Positions 45,604 through 54,323 of a DNA stretch of 64,000 nt are shown one piece after another. Where the stretch lies: contig NZ_JACERN010000039.1 in NCBI RefSeq assembly GCF_013911085.1, positions 186,001 to 250,000 of the forward strand, read 5' to 3'. This stretch comes from Aquitalea aquatica (lineage in GTDB: Bacteria; Pseudomonadota; Gammaproteobacteria; Burkholderiales; Chromobacteriaceae). The position numbers and the translations under genes are program-made. The notes under the pieces are model-generated. The model saw nothing but the letters and a program-made list of their open reading frames with translations, was not told the origin of the DNA and made no database searches. Numbering within the stretch: the stretch's first letter is position 1; every line of letters starts with the position of its first letter.

Positions 45604-46269
45604 ATGACCAGTCGTACCGTGCCGCTGGACGGCCCACTGCATGATTACCTGATGGCCATTGGCCTCACCGAGCATCCGGTGATGCGTGAACTGCGCGAGT
45701 TTACCGCCGGCCACCGCATGGCCAAGATGCAGATCGCCCCGGAGCAGGGGCAGTTCATGGGCTGGCTGGTGCAGCTGCTGGGCGTGCGCCGCTATCTGGA
45801 AATCGGTGTGTTCACTGGTTACAGCATGCTGGCCGCCATGCTGGCCATGCCGGCCGATGGCGAGGCGGTGGCCTGTGACGTCAGCGAGGAGTTCACTGCC
45901 ATCGCGCGCGAATACTGGCGCAAGGCCGGGGTGGAGTCGCGCATCCGGCTGGTATTGCAGCCGGCACTGCTGACACTGCAGCAACTGCTGGCAGAAGGCC
46001 GCGCCGGCCAGTTCGACCTGGTATTCATCGATGCCGACAAGCCGTCCTATCAGGACTACTACGAGACTTGTCTGCAGCTGGTGCGCCCCGGTGGTGTCAT
46101 CGCCATCGACAACATCTTCCTGTCCGGCCGCGTGGTGTCGCCACGGCCGCAAGACCCGCCCGGTGTGCAGCTGATGCATGATTTCAATGCTCGGCTGCAG
46201 CAGGATGCGCGCATCCGCCACTGCGTGCTGCCGATAGGGGACGGCCTGACGCTGTGCACCCGGCTTTAA
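45604..46269 (+). CDS. SAM-dependent O-methyltransferase (family 3)
   Basis: A 221-aa methyltransferase of the caffeoyl-CoA/catechol O-methyltransferase type. The SAM motif I is RYLEIGVFTGYSMLA. The metal and substrate acids are in LVFIDADKPSYQDYYE and VIAIDNIFLSGRV. The N-terminal GHRMAKMQIAPEQGQFM matches bacterial members. The natural acceptor is unknown. GAGAA precedes ATG 45604; a TTG at 45589 is less likely. It occupies the place upstream of tolR where tolQ is usually found. Confidence 0.85.
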   Translation: MTSRTVPLDGPLHDYLMAIGLTEHPVMRELREFTAGHRMAKMQIAPEQGQFMGWLVQLLGVRRYLEIGVFTGYSMLAAMLAMPADGEAVACDVSEEFTAIAREYWRKAGVESRIRLVLQPALLTLQQLLAEGRAGQFDLVFIDADKPSYQDYYETCLQLVRPGGVIAIDNIFLSGRVVSPRPQDPPGVQLMHDFNARLQQDARIRHCVLPIGDGLTLCTRL

Positions 46270-46408
46270 CCCGCGCCAGCTACGGCTGGCCGCGAACTTT
46301 CCCGGCATACCCCGGGTCAGACCCCTTTTTTGTTAAGCAAGATGTTTGTCATCCGGCCCATTCGGGTGCGGTGCTATGATGGCAAACTGAACTTTTGTCC
46401 GGACCCCC

Positions 46409-46822
46409 ATGCTGAATCGCCGCCCCCGCCGCCAAATGAACCAGATGAACGTGGTGCCGTATATCGACGTCATGCTGGTGTTGCTGGTCATCTTCATGGT
46501 GACTGCGCCCATGTTCACCCCAGGGGTGATCCAGGTGCCCAGCGTATCGCAGGCCGCCGCGCTGGATCAGCCACCGCTGGAGGTGGTGCTGGATGCGGGC
46601 GGCAAGCTGGAAATCAAGGACGGCGACAAGGTGACAGCGGTGGAATCGCGTAGCACGCTGGCCACACAGGTGGCTGCCATGCTGGCCGGTGCCGACCGCC
46701 CGGTGGCCATTTCTGCCGACAAAGACCTGAAGTATTCCGAAGTAGTGGCGGTGGCCGACGACCTGCACAAGGCCGGCATCAAGCGTGTGGCCCTCACCGT
46801 CAAGCAGCAGAATCGTCAGTAA
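46409..46822 (+). CDS. tolR: Tol-Pal system protein TolR
   Basis: A 137-aa inner-membrane protein that, with TolQ, converts proton motive force into movement of TolA. One membrane helix covers about 16-36 (VVPYIDVMLVLLVIFMVTAP) and contains the essential Asp20 of the TolR/ExbD group. The periplasmic part (about 45-137) has ADKDLKYSEVVAVADDLHKA. TATGAT at about 46375 is a possible -10 box. tolQ and ybgC, which normally precede it, are absent here. tolA follows after 3 bp. Confidence 0.92.
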   Translation: MLNRRPRRQMNQMNVVPYIDVMLVLLVIFMVTAPMFTPGVIQVPSVSQAAALDQPPLEVVLDAGGKLEIKDGDKVTAVESRSTLATQVAAMLAGADRPVAISADKDLKYSEVVAVADDLHKAGIKRVALTVKQQNRQ

Positions 46823-46825
46823 GGC

Positions 46826-47782
46826 ATGAAGCGCTCCGACTCCTCCCTCTCCGGCTCATTGCTGGCCTCGCTGCTGTTCCACGCCCTGGTGGGCGGCCTG
46901 CTGCTATGGGCCGGTCTGAACAGCCAGCAGCCAGTCAAGGAAGTACCGCTGGCACTGGAATTGTGGAGTAGTGCACCGCCACCACCACCCGCCGTGACCG
47001 AGCCGGCAGCCATCGTCAAACCCGTACCGGCCACCCCGGTAGTCACGCCGCCCGCCCCGCCGCCAGAACCACCGGCCGAGGTCAATCTGGGTGCGAAGAA
47101 AAAGCCGGAGCCCAAACCGCAGCATCTGGTCAAACCGCCGGTTGAACCGGAGAAAAAGCCCGAGCCAGTGCATAAGCTGTCGCCGGAAAAGCCCAAGCCG
47201 GAACCGGTGAAGAAAGTGGAAGCGCCGAAAAAGCCGGAGCCGCTGAAAAAGCAGGATAAGCCAGCAGAGAAAGCGGTGAGCAAGCCGGCCACGCCAGCTG
47301 TGGCCGACAAGAAAACGGCCAAGACCCCGCCGCCAGCCGTACCGGGCAAGGGCAGCAAGCAGGCCAAGAGCTACAAGAATGAGGCTGATGATCTGTTGTC
47401 CTCGCTGGATAGCCCCAATACCAGCCACAAGGCCAATGCCCGCAGCACGCAGGCTGGCAGCGCCAATGGCATGGCCGGTGGATCGGTCAATGGCTCGGCT
47501 GCAGCCAAGGGCGCGTGGATCGACAAGGTCAAGGCCAAGATCACTCCGCTGGTGCAGATTCCCCCCGATCTGAGCGGCAATCCCAAGGTGGTCGTGCTGG
47601 TGACCCTGTTGCCGACGCTGGAGGTGAGCAAGGTGCAGGTGATCGGGCCCAGCAACAGCAGTGCTTACAATGAGGCGGTCCAGCGCGCCATCAGGGAGGC
47701 GGGTACCTTCCCCAGCCTGCCGGCCGGGGCCAACTTCAACGATGGTTATCGCCAGTTCAAGATGGAATTCCGCCCCCGCTGA
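46826..47782 (+). CDS. tolA: Tol-Pal system protein TolA
   Basis: A 318-aa protein that spans the periplasm from the inner membrane to Pal/TolB. It has an N-terminal membrane helix (about 10-29, with SHLS-like SLLFHALVGG), then a Pro/Lys-rich linker from about 45 to 170 (EPEKKPEPVHKLSPEKPKPE). The C-terminal domain (about 228-318) has IPPDLSGNPKVVVLVTLLPT and ends MEFRPR. The linker is Pro-Lys rather than the Ala-Lys helix of E. coli TolA, so it is probably an extended strut. It starts 3 bp after tolR. Confidence 0.93.
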   Translation: MKRSDSSLSGSLLASLLFHALVGGLLLWAGLNSQQPVKEVPLALELWSSAPPPPPAVTEPAAIVKPVPATPVVTPPAPPPEPPAEVNLGAKKKPEPKPQHLVKPPVEPEKKPEPVHKLSPEKPKPEPVKKVEAPKKPEPLKKQDKPAEKAVSKPATPAVADKKTAKTPPPAVPGKGSKQAKSYKNEADDLLSSLDSPNTSHKANARSTQAGSANGMAGGSVNGSAAAKGAWIDKVKAKITPLVQIPPDLSGNPKVVVLVTLLPTLEVSKVQVIGPSNSSAYNEAVQRAIREAGTFPSLPAGANFNDGYRQFKMEFRPR

Positions 47783-47850
47783 TCGCCGGGGGCAGTCAAT
47801 GGCCGAAGAATCACAGGTTTTTCACGAAATTTCGTCTCTAGAGGGAACTC

Positions 47851-49152
47851 ATGCCGCGCATCCGTACTCTGTTTAAGGCATTGCTAATGTTTGCCCTGTT
47901 GCTCAGCACGGCTGCTCGCGCTGAAATGACCATCGAAATCGTTGGCGGCGGTGCCAGCAAGCACGCCATTGCCGTGGTGCCGTTCAAGGATGAGGGCAGT
48001 CGTGTGCGCGAAGCACTCACGCCCATCATTCGCAACGACCTGGAGTTGTCCGGCGTGTTTCGCATGGTGGATGGCTCGACTGTCGCCAATGTGCCGGTGG
48101 AGCCGGCGGATGTCCGCTACCCGCTGTGGCAGGCTGCCGGCGCGCAGTCCATCGCCATCGGCAAGGTTGAGCCAGTGGCCGGCGGCCAGGTGAAGATCAG
48201 TTTCCGCTTGCTGGATGTGGCACAGAAAAAGCAGCTGACTTCCGGTGAGTTCACCGTGACGCCAGACCGTGGCCGTGAAGTGGCGCACACCATTGCCGAC
48301 ATGATTTACCAGGCCATTACCGGGCAGAAGGGCATTTTCAATACCCGGGTGGTGTATGTGCTGAAAAACGGCCGCAACTATATGTTGCAGGTGGGGCTGA
48401 TCACCGATGTGGACAGCAATCGGGCGCAAACCATTCTGCGCTCGAAAGAACCCATCATCTCGCCCAGCTGGAGTCCGGATGGCCGTTATCTGGCTTATGT
48501 GTCGTTTGAAAGCAAGAAGCCGGTGGTGTGGGTGCAGGATCTGGCCACCGGCCAGCGCCGGGCCGTGGCCAATTTCAAGGGCAGCAATTCCGCCCCGGCC
48601 TGGAGCCCGGATGGCAGCAAGCTGGCGGTAGTGCTGACCACTACGGGCAATTCGCAGATTTATCTGGTGAATACGCTGGGTGGTGCGCCGCGCCGCCTCA
48701 GCTATAGCGATGCGATTGATACCGAGCCGGCCTTCACCCCGGATGGCAGCCAGATTTACTTTGTCTCCGACCGCACCGGCGGGCCGCAAATTTATCGCAT
48801 GGCTGTCAGCGGCGGAGCCGCCCAGCGCGTTACTTGGCAAGGTAGCTATAACGTTTCGCCGCGTGTTTCACCGGATGGCCGCACGCTGACCTTTATCCGG
48901 CGCGAGGCAGGCCGTTTACGGGTGATGGCGCAGGATCTGGCTAGCGGCGATGTGCGTGCGCTGTCGGACAATGGCTATAACGAACGCCCCAGTTTCGCCC
49001 CCAATGGCCGCATGGTGCTGTATGCCAGCGATGCCGGCGGCAAGAGCGTGTTGTACGCCACCACGCTGGATGGCAGCAGCAAGGTGAAACTGGCAGTAAT
49101 CAATGGCGAAGTGCAGGACCCGTCATGGGGCCCTTTCAACAATCCGCAATGA
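47851..49152 (+). CDS. tolB: Tol-Pal system periplasmic protein TolB
   Basis: A 433-aa periplasmic protein that links TolA and Pal. Its signal peptide ends AARA. The N-terminal domain includes AIAVVPFKDEGSRVREALTP, followed by a six-bladed propeller with repeated SPSWSPDGRYLAYVS, APAWSPDGSKLAVVL and SPRVSPDGRTLTFIR blades. GAGGGAA precedes ATG 47851. The 68-bp gap after tolA contains a 12-bp palindrome ACGAAATTTCGT (47824-47835), whose role is unknown. pal follows after 31 bp. Confidence 0.95.
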   Translation: MPRIRTLFKALLMFALLLSTAARAEMTIEIVGGGASKHAIAVVPFKDEGSRVREALTPIIRNDLELSGVFRMVDGSTVANVPVEPADVRYPLWQAAGAQSIAIGKVEPVAGGQVKISFRLLDVAQKKQLTSGEFTVTPDRGREVAHTIADMIYQAITGQKGIFNTRVVYVLKNGRNYMLQVGLITDVDSNRAQTILRSKEPIISPSWSPDGRYLAYVSFESKKPVVWVQDLATGQRRAVANFKGSNSAPAWSPDGSKLAVVLTTTGNSQIYLVNTLGGAPRRLSYSDAIDTEPAFTPDGSQIYFVSDRTGGPQIYRMAVSGGAAQRVTWQGSYNVSPRVSPDGRTLTFIRREAGRLRVMAQDLASGDVRALSDNGYNERPSFAPNGRMVLYASDAGGKSVLYATTLDGSSKVKLAVINGEVQDPSWGPFNNPQ

Positions 49153-49183
49153 TGTAGTGCATTCAAATCCAAGGAGTGAAGGC

Positions 49184-49717
49184 ATGAACTGGAAGCAACT
49201 CGTACTCGGCACCGCCACGGTCACCCTGCTGGCCGCCTGCGCCAGCACCAAACCGGCTCCGGTAGCACCGGCAAGCAATAATGGCGCTGCCAGCAGCAGC
49301 CAGACCACTGCCCCGGTGGATACCGGCAGCAGCGACATGAAGTCGGTGCAGGGTGATCCGCTGCACGACCCGAACAGCCCGCTGGCCAAGCGCAGCGTGT
49401 ATTTCGACTTTGACTCCTCCACCGTGAAGAGCAGCGACAAGCCCACCGTGGAAGCCCATGCCGGCTATCTGAAAGATCACGCCGATCGCAAGGTCATCAT
49501 CCAGGGCAATACCGATGCCCGTGGCAGCCGCGAATACAACCTGGGCCTGGGCCAGCGTCGTGCCGAGGGCGTGAAGCGCTCGCTGGAAGTGCTGGGCGTG
49601 AAGGAAAGCCAGGTGGAAGCAGTCAGCCTGGGTAAGGAAAAGCCGAAGGCAACCGGCAATACCGAAGCTGACTTTGCCGAAAACCGCCGCGCCGACATTC
49701 TGTACAACGGCGAGTAA
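49184..49717 (+). CDS. pal: Peptidoglycan-associated lipoprotein Pal
   Basis: A 177-aa outer-membrane lipoprotein with lipobox LAAC (Cys19), a short Ser/Ala/Pro linker and an OmpA-like domain. Peptidoglycan-binding residues are in VYFDFDSSTVKSSDKPTVEA, GNTDARGSREYNLGLGQRRA and FAENRRADI. AAGGAG lies before ATG 49184. It anchors the outer membrane to the cell wall and partners with TolB encoded just upstream. A large stem-loop follows the gene before cpoB. Confidence 0.95.
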   Translation: MNWKQLVLGTATVTLLAACASTKPAPVAPASNNGAASSSQTTAPVDTGSSDMKSVQGDPLHDPNSPLAKRSVYFDFDSSTVKSSDKPTVEAHAGYLKDHADRKVIIQGNTDARGSREYNLGLGQRRAEGVKRSLEVLGVKESQVEAVSLGKEKPKATGNTEADFAENRRADILYNGE

Positions 49718-49771
49718 CACCGGCGACACGGGCGGCCAGTTGGGCGCCCCGCTGCCGGCATGCATGCAACA

Positions 49772-49820
49772 GGCCGAACATCAGTCCATGGACATCCGCG
49801 GACTGCTATGATGTTCGGCC
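49772..49820 (+). repeat. Stem-loop between pal and cpoB
   Basis: GGCCGAACATCA (49772-49783) is the exact reverse complement of TGATGTTCGGCC (49809-49820). Inside, GTCC and GGAC extend the fold. There is no T-run, so it is not a standard terminator. It may adjust or process the transcript between pal and cpoB. Confidence 0.6.
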
Positions 49821-49851
49821 AACCTGTATTCAACGGACCGAGAACTGCCCC

Positions 49852-50604
49852 ATGAAACGGCTTGCCCTCAGCGCGGCGCTGCTGCTCACCCTGTCAGCCT
49901 GCGCCACCACCAGCGACATCGAAGCAACCCGCAACCAGATCGATCAGGTCAATCGCCAGGCCAGCGCCAGATTGTCCGAAGTGGAAAGCAAGCTGTCCAA
50001 TGAGAAGCTGCTGGAAATGGTCAATCAGGTAGACAGCCTCAAGGCCGAAGTCGCCAAGCTGCGCGGCGAGGTGGAAGTGGCCAATTACAATCTGCAAACC
50101 ACGCAGAAGCGACAGAACGATCTGTATAACGATCTGGATGGCCGGCTGTCCCACCTGGAGAGTGCCGGCAAGGAAGCCGCGGCCCAGCAGACCGCCAGCC
50201 AGCCTGCCAGCACGAGCGCCGCTGCTGCCGATACCCAGACCAGCCCTGATTACGACAAGGCGCTGAACCTGCTGCGCGCCCGCGATTTCCCCAAGGCCAC
50301 CGCCGCGCTCAGCCTGTATGTGCAACAGAACCCGAATACGCCACAAGCCGTCGATGCCTTGTACTGGCTGGGTGTGGCGCATACCGCGCAGCGCCAGTAC
50401 GATGCCGCCATCGAGATCCATCGCCGCTTTGCCGAGCAGTTCCCCGACAATCCCAAGGCACCGGATGCGCTGCGCAATGTGGCCAACTGCCAGCGTGACC
50501 TGGGACAGGCCGACAGTGCCAAGACCACGCTCAAGCGGCTGATCAAGCTGTATCCTGCCAGCTCCGCCGCGCAGAAGGCGCGTGAGCAACTCACCAAAAT
50601 GTAA
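49852..50604 (+). CDS. cpoB: Cell division coordinator CpoB (YbgF)
   Basis: A 250-aa protein with a coiled-coil region (about 22-108, ATRNQIDQVNRQASARLSEV) and a TPR domain (about 125-250, YDKALNLLRARDFPKATAAL). This is the order of CpoB, which couples Tol-Pal to cell wall synthesis at division. The N-terminus reads LLLTLSAC (Cys17), a lipobox, whereas E. coli CpoB is a soluble periplasmic protein; this one is probably lipid-anchored. It is the last gene of the Tol-Pal cluster, 134 bp after pal. Confidence 0.88.
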   Translation: MKRLALSAALLLTLSACATTSDIEATRNQIDQVNRQASARLSEVESKLSNEKLLEMVNQVDSLKAEVAKLRGEVEVANYNLQTTQKRQNDLYNDLDGRLSHLESAGKEAAAQQTASQPASTSAAAADTQTSPDYDKALNLLRARDFPKATAALSLYVQQNPNTPQAVDALYWLGVAHTAQRQYDAAIEIHRRFAEQFPDNPKAPDALRNVANCQRDLGQADSAKTTLKRLIKLYPASSAAQKAREQLTKM

Positions 50605-50655
50605 GCCTTTGCCACCCGGCCCGCCTTGTACGGGTCGGGTAGGCAGTACCTGCCC

Positions 50656-51477
50656 ATGATGCTACCCGCCCCTCTGGAACTGGCCGGCTTTGGCCTGCTG
50701 GCCACCGCCTTGCTGCTGCAAAGCCTCAGTCTGCCGCGCTCGTCCGTGCTGGCCGGTGTCGCCGCCATTGTGCTGGCCGTCTGCAGCGGTTTGCTGCAGC
50801 CCTTGGGCTTGCTGGCGGTACTGCTGGCCGGTGGGCTCAGCTATGCGGTTTACCGGCGCCCCCGCGCCGAACTGCAGGTGCTGTGGATTGCCCTGTTGCT
50901 GGCACTGGCCCTGCATGCCTTGCCCGGCTTTGACAATCCCTTGCTGTGGCAGGGCAGGGCGACACCCAATAGTGAGGTGTACCTGCTGTTCTGGAGTTTC
51001 GACAAGGGCGTGGCCGGCTGGCTGCTGCTACTGGGCTTGCACGGTGCGCCGCACCATGGCCGGGCCTGGGGCAGTACCGTGGCGGCGGTAGGGGGGCTGC
51101 TGCTGGTATTGGTGCTGGCACTGGCGCAGGAAAGCGGCATGATCACCTACGCCCCCAAGCTGCCGGCCTGGTTGCTGCCCTGGCTGTTTGCCAATTTCTT
51201 TCTTACTGCCCTGCCGGAAGAAGCGCTGTTCCGCCACGGCCTGCAGCGCTGGCTGGAAAACCGGGTGGAACCCTTGCCCGCGCTGATTGCCGCCTCGCTG
51301 TTGTTTGGCGCGGCCCACCTTGCCGGCGGCTGGGGCTGGGTGGGGCTGGCCACGCTGGCCGGCCTGGGCTATGGCCTGATCTACGCCGCTACCCGCCAGG
51401 TGGCGTTGGCTGCTTTGGCGCATCTGGCCTTCAATACCGCTCATCTGTTGTTGTTCACCTATCCACGGCCGGGCTGA
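50656..51477 (+). CDS. CPBP-family intramembrane metalloprotease
   Basis: A 273-aa membrane protein with about eight segments and the CPBP (Abi/CAAX-like) active-site motifs. These are EE plus R in LPEEALFRHGLQRWL (Glu188, Glu189, Arg193), a first histidine in LFGAAHL (His221), and HLAFN (His256, Asn260). Members cleave or modify prenylated or other membrane substrates, and some give bacteriocin self-immunity. The substrate here is unknown. ATG 50656 or 50659 is likely; a TTG at 50626 is not. It follows cpoB by 51 bp. Confidence 0.82.
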   Translation: MMLPAPLELAGFGLLATALLLQSLSLPRSSVLAGVAAIVLAVCSGLLQPLGLLAVLLAGGLSYAVYRRPRAELQVLWIALLLALALHALPGFDNPLLWQGRATPNSEVYLLFWSFDKGVAGWLLLLGLHGAPHHGRAWGSTVAAVGGLLLVLVLALAQESGMITYAPKLPAWLLPWLFANFFLTALPEEALFRHGLQRWLENRVEPLPALIAASLLFGAAHLAGGWGWVGLATLAGLGYGLIYAATRQVALAALAHLAFNTAHLLLFTYPRPG

Positions 51478-51598
51478 GGGGTGGGTGGCAAATCAGCACA
51501 GTGCGATAAATGTCTTGATATCAAAATAAAAAACCATTCCGGCGCACCCCCGCTCTCAGGTAAAATCACTTCTTTATTCCTCCCTGAGCTGCACCGCC

Positions 51599-52087
51599 AT
51601 GATTGAAGTCGGCATCGTGATGGGTAGCAACAGCGACTGGGAAGTCATGCAGAACGCCGCCCGCGTACTGAAGGACTTCGGCGTTGCTTTTGAAACCCGC
51701 GTCGTCTCCGCCCACCGTACCCCGGACCTGCTGTTCAACTACGCCGAAACCGCTGCCGCGCGCGGTCTGAAAGCCATCATCGCCGGAGCTGGCGGTGCGG
51801 CCCACCTGCCGGGCATGCTGGCAGCCAAGACCCACCTGCCGGTGCTGGGCGTGCCGGTGCCGTCCAAATACCTGCGTGGCGAGGATTCGCTGCTGTCCAT
51901 CGTGCAAATGCCCAAGGGCATCCCGGTGGCCACTTTCGCCATTGGTGAAGCCGGTGCGGCCAATGCCGCACTGTTTGCCGTGGCCATGCTGGCCAATGCC
52001 GTGCCGGAGCTGGCGGAAAAGCTGATTGCCTTCCGCAAGCGGCAGGAAGAAACCGTGCTGGCGATGTCGCTGCCGGAGGTCGAGTAA
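51599..52087 (+). CDS. purE: N5-carboxyaminoimidazole ribonucleotide mutase
   Basis: A 162-aa class I PurE that converts N5-CAIR to CAIR in purine synthesis. It has the family motifs [13 protein letters not shown] (5-17), VVSAHRTPD (36-44), [13 protein letters not shown] and LGVPVP. The size is typical. TAAAAT at about 51562 may be the -10 box. It is followed without any gap by purK, which supplies its substrate. Confidence 0.96.
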   Translation: MIEVGIVMGSNSDWEVMQNAARVLKDFGVAFETRVVSAHRTPDLLFNYAETAAARGLKAIIAGAGGAAHLPGMLAAKTHLPVLGVPVPSKYLRGEDSLLSIVQMPKGIPVATFAIGEAGAANAALFAVAMLANAVPELAEKLIAFRKRQEETVLAMSLPEVE

Positions 52088-53218
52088 ATGGCTGCCATCC
52101 TGCCGCCATCCATGCTGGGCATCCTCGGTGGTGGCCAGCTGGGCCGCATGTTCGCCGTGGCTGCCAAGACCATGGGCTACCGGGTAACGGTGCTGGACCC
52201 GGATGCCAACGCACCCGCTGCCCAGTTTGCCGATGTACACCTGTGCGCGCCCTTTAATGATGCTGCGGCACTCAAGACCCTGGCGCAGACCTGTGCCGCC
52301 GTCACCACCGAATTCGAAAACGTCAATGCCGACGCCATGCGCGAACTGGCCCGTACCACCCGCGTGTCGCCCTCCGGCGACTGTGTGGCCATCGCCCAGG
52401 ACCGTATCGTCGAAAAATCGTGGATCAACAAGGCTGGTCTGCCGACTGCGCCTTATCTGGCCATCGAAAGCGTCGAAGACATCCAGGTCGAGCTGTCGCC
52501 CTATCTGCCCGGCATCCTGAAAACCGCCCGTCTGGGTTACGACGGCAAGGGTCAGGTACGGGTCAGCACCGCCGAAGAAGCCCGCGCTGCCTATGCCAAT
52601 CTGGGTGGTCAGGCCTGTGTGCTGGAAAAGATGCTCGAGCTCAAGCTGGAAGTATCGGCCATTGTCACCCGTGTCAGCAGTGCGCAGATGGCGGTGTTTC
52701 CGGTAGCGGAAAACAGCCACGAAAACGGCATTCTGGATGTGTCCATCGTACCGGCGCGTATTGCCCCGGCGCTGGCAGCATCGGCCCAGCAGATGGCGCA
52801 AAGCCTGGCCGAAGCGCTGGACTATGTGGGCGTGCTGGCCGTGGAATTCTTCGTGCTGGCCGACGACAGCCTGGTGGTGAATGAAATCGCCCCGCGCCCG
52901 CACAATTCCGGCCACTACACCCTGACTGCCTGCCTCACCGACCAGTTCCAGCAGCAAGTGCGCGCCATGTGCGGCCTGCTGCCGGGCCGCACCGACCTGC
53001 TCAGCCCGGTGGTGATGGTGAACCTGCTGGGTGATGTATGGAAGGAAGATGGCCGCGAACCCAACTGGGACGTGCTGGCCGAAGCCCCCAACGCCCAGTT
53101 GCACCTGTATGGCAAGAAACAGGCACGGCCGGGCCGCAAGATGGGCCACTTCAACGTGATGGCGGCCACTGCCGACGAGGCGCTGGAACAGGCCGAAGCG
53201 CTGAAAGATACGCTGTAA
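52088..53218 (+). CDS. purK: N5-carboxyaminoimidazole ribonucleotide synthase
   Basis: A 376-aa ATP-grasp enzyme that carboxylates AIR with bicarbonate. Recognisable parts are LGILGGGQLGRMFAVAAKTM (11-30), the ATP-grasp lysine region LKTARLGYDGKGQVRVST and VNEIAPRPHNSGHYT near the metal site. The ATG starts immediately after the purE stop codon. purC follows after 108 bp, so all three genes probably form one operon of purine synthesis. Confidence 0.95.
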   Translation: MAAILPPSMLGILGGGQLGRMFAVAAKTMGYRVTVLDPDANAPAAQFADVHLCAPFNDAAALKTLAQTCAAVTTEFENVNADAMRELARTTRVSPSGDCVAIAQDRIVEKSWINKAGLPTAPYLAIESVEDIQVELSPYLPGILKTARLGYDGKGQVRVSTAEEARAAYANLGGQACVLEKMLELKLEVSAIVTRVSSAQMAVFPVAENSHENGILDVSIVPARIAPALAASAQQMAQSLAEALDYVGVLAVEFFVLADDSLVVNEIAPRPHNSGHYTLTACLTDQFQQQVRAMCGLLPGRTDLLSPVVMVNLLGDVWKEDGREPNWDVLAEAPNAQLHLYGKKQARPGRKMGHFNVMAATADEALEQAEALKDTL

Positions 53219-53326
53219 GCAGCAATCGGCACTGTTGGCATGGCTGCCAGCGGTGCCGCCAAGTTTTCAATATCGCCGATGGCCCCACGATGGCCTGATG
53301 GCCCAGCTCGCAAGCAAGGACGTGTC

Positions 53327-54208
53327 ATGACCGGACTTAACACCACCAATCTGAAAAGCCTGAAGAAAATCTACTCCGGCAAGGTACGCGATCTGTACGA
53401 GATCGACGACAAGCGCATGCTGATGATCGCCACCGATCGCCTGTCGGCCTTTGACGTGATCCTGGACGACCCGATCCCGGCCAAGGGCCAGATCCTTACC
53501 GCCATTTCCAACTTCTGGTTTGAAACCCTGAAGGACGTGGTGCCCAACCACCTGACCGGTGACAAGCCGGAAGACATGGTATCGGCTGAAGATCTGCCAC
53601 AAGTGCTTGGCCGTGCCGTGGTGGCCAAGCGCCTGAAGGCGGTGCCGATCGAAGCCGTGGTGCGTGGCTATCTGGCCGGCTCCGGCTGGAAGGAATACCA
53701 GAAGTCCGGCACCGTGTGCGGCATCGCGCTGCCGGCTGGCCTGCAGGAATCCAGCCAGTTGCCCGAGCCCATCTTCACCCCGTCCACCAAGGCGGCGGTG
53801 GGCGACCACGACGAAAACATCAGCTACGAACAGTGCGTGGAGATCGTTGGTGCCGAACTGGCGGCCAAGGTCAGTGCCACCGCCATCCTGCTGTACAAGA
53901 CTGCTGCCGAATTCGCCGCCAAGCGCGGCATCATCATCTGCGATACCAAGTTTGAGTTTGGTCTGGATGAAGATGGCACCCTAGTGCTGATGGACGAAGC
54001 GCTGACCCCGGACTCCAGCCGCTTCTGGCCGGCCGACAGCTATGCCGCCGGCAGCAATCCGCCGTCTTTCGACAAGCAGTTCGTGCGTGACTGGCTGGAA
54101 GCTTCCGGCTGGAACAAGCAGGCCCCGGCCCCGGCCGTGCCGCTGGACGTGCGCGAAAAGACCGCTGCCAAGTACCGCGAGGCGCTGGAACGCCTGACCG
54201 GCAACTAA
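53327..54208 (+). CDS. purC: SAICAR synthetase
   Basis: A 293-aa enzyme (phosphoribosylaminoimidazole-succinocarboxamide synthase) that joins CAIR and aspartate. It is of the longer form seen in yeast and many proteobacteria: [60 protein letters not shown] and [24 protein letters not shown] precedes ATG 53327; a longer in-frame start at 53240 is rejected because the extra residues are unlike PurC. A hairpin follows at 54235. Confidence 0.96.
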   Translation: MTGLNTTNLKSLKKIYSGKVRDLYEIDDKRMLMIATDRLSAFDVILDDPIPAKGQILTAISNFWFETLKDVVPNHLTGDKPEDMVSAEDLPQVLGRAVVAKRLKAVPIEAVVRGYLAGSGWKEYQKSGTVCGIALPAGLQESSQLPEPIFTPSTKAAVGDHDENISYEQCVEIVGAELAAKVSATAILLYKTAAEFAAKRGIIICDTKFEFGLDEDGTLVLMDEALTPDSSRFWPADSYAAGSNPPSFDKQFVRDWLEASGWNKQAPAPAVPLDVREKTAAKYREALERLTGN

Positions 54209-54234
54209 GCTGGTTTTCGTCGTAGCCCAAGCGC

Positions 54235-54260
54235 AAACGCCCGGCCCGTCCGGGCGTTGT
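54235..54260 (+). terminator. Probable terminator after purC
   Basis: AACGCCCGG and CCGGGCGTT pair around CCCGT, followed by a weak TGTTG tail. Confidence 0.6.
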
Positions 54261-54323
54261 TGCGTCCGGCATGCTGCTTGAGTCACTCATGGCCTGCGCT
54301 TACACTCACAGACCATTCTCCCT

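Noticed and set aside
46816-47367. Gly/Ser-rich minus-strand frame resembling a repetitive surface protein
   Set aside because: It is the reverse of the Pro/Lys codons in the TolA linker.
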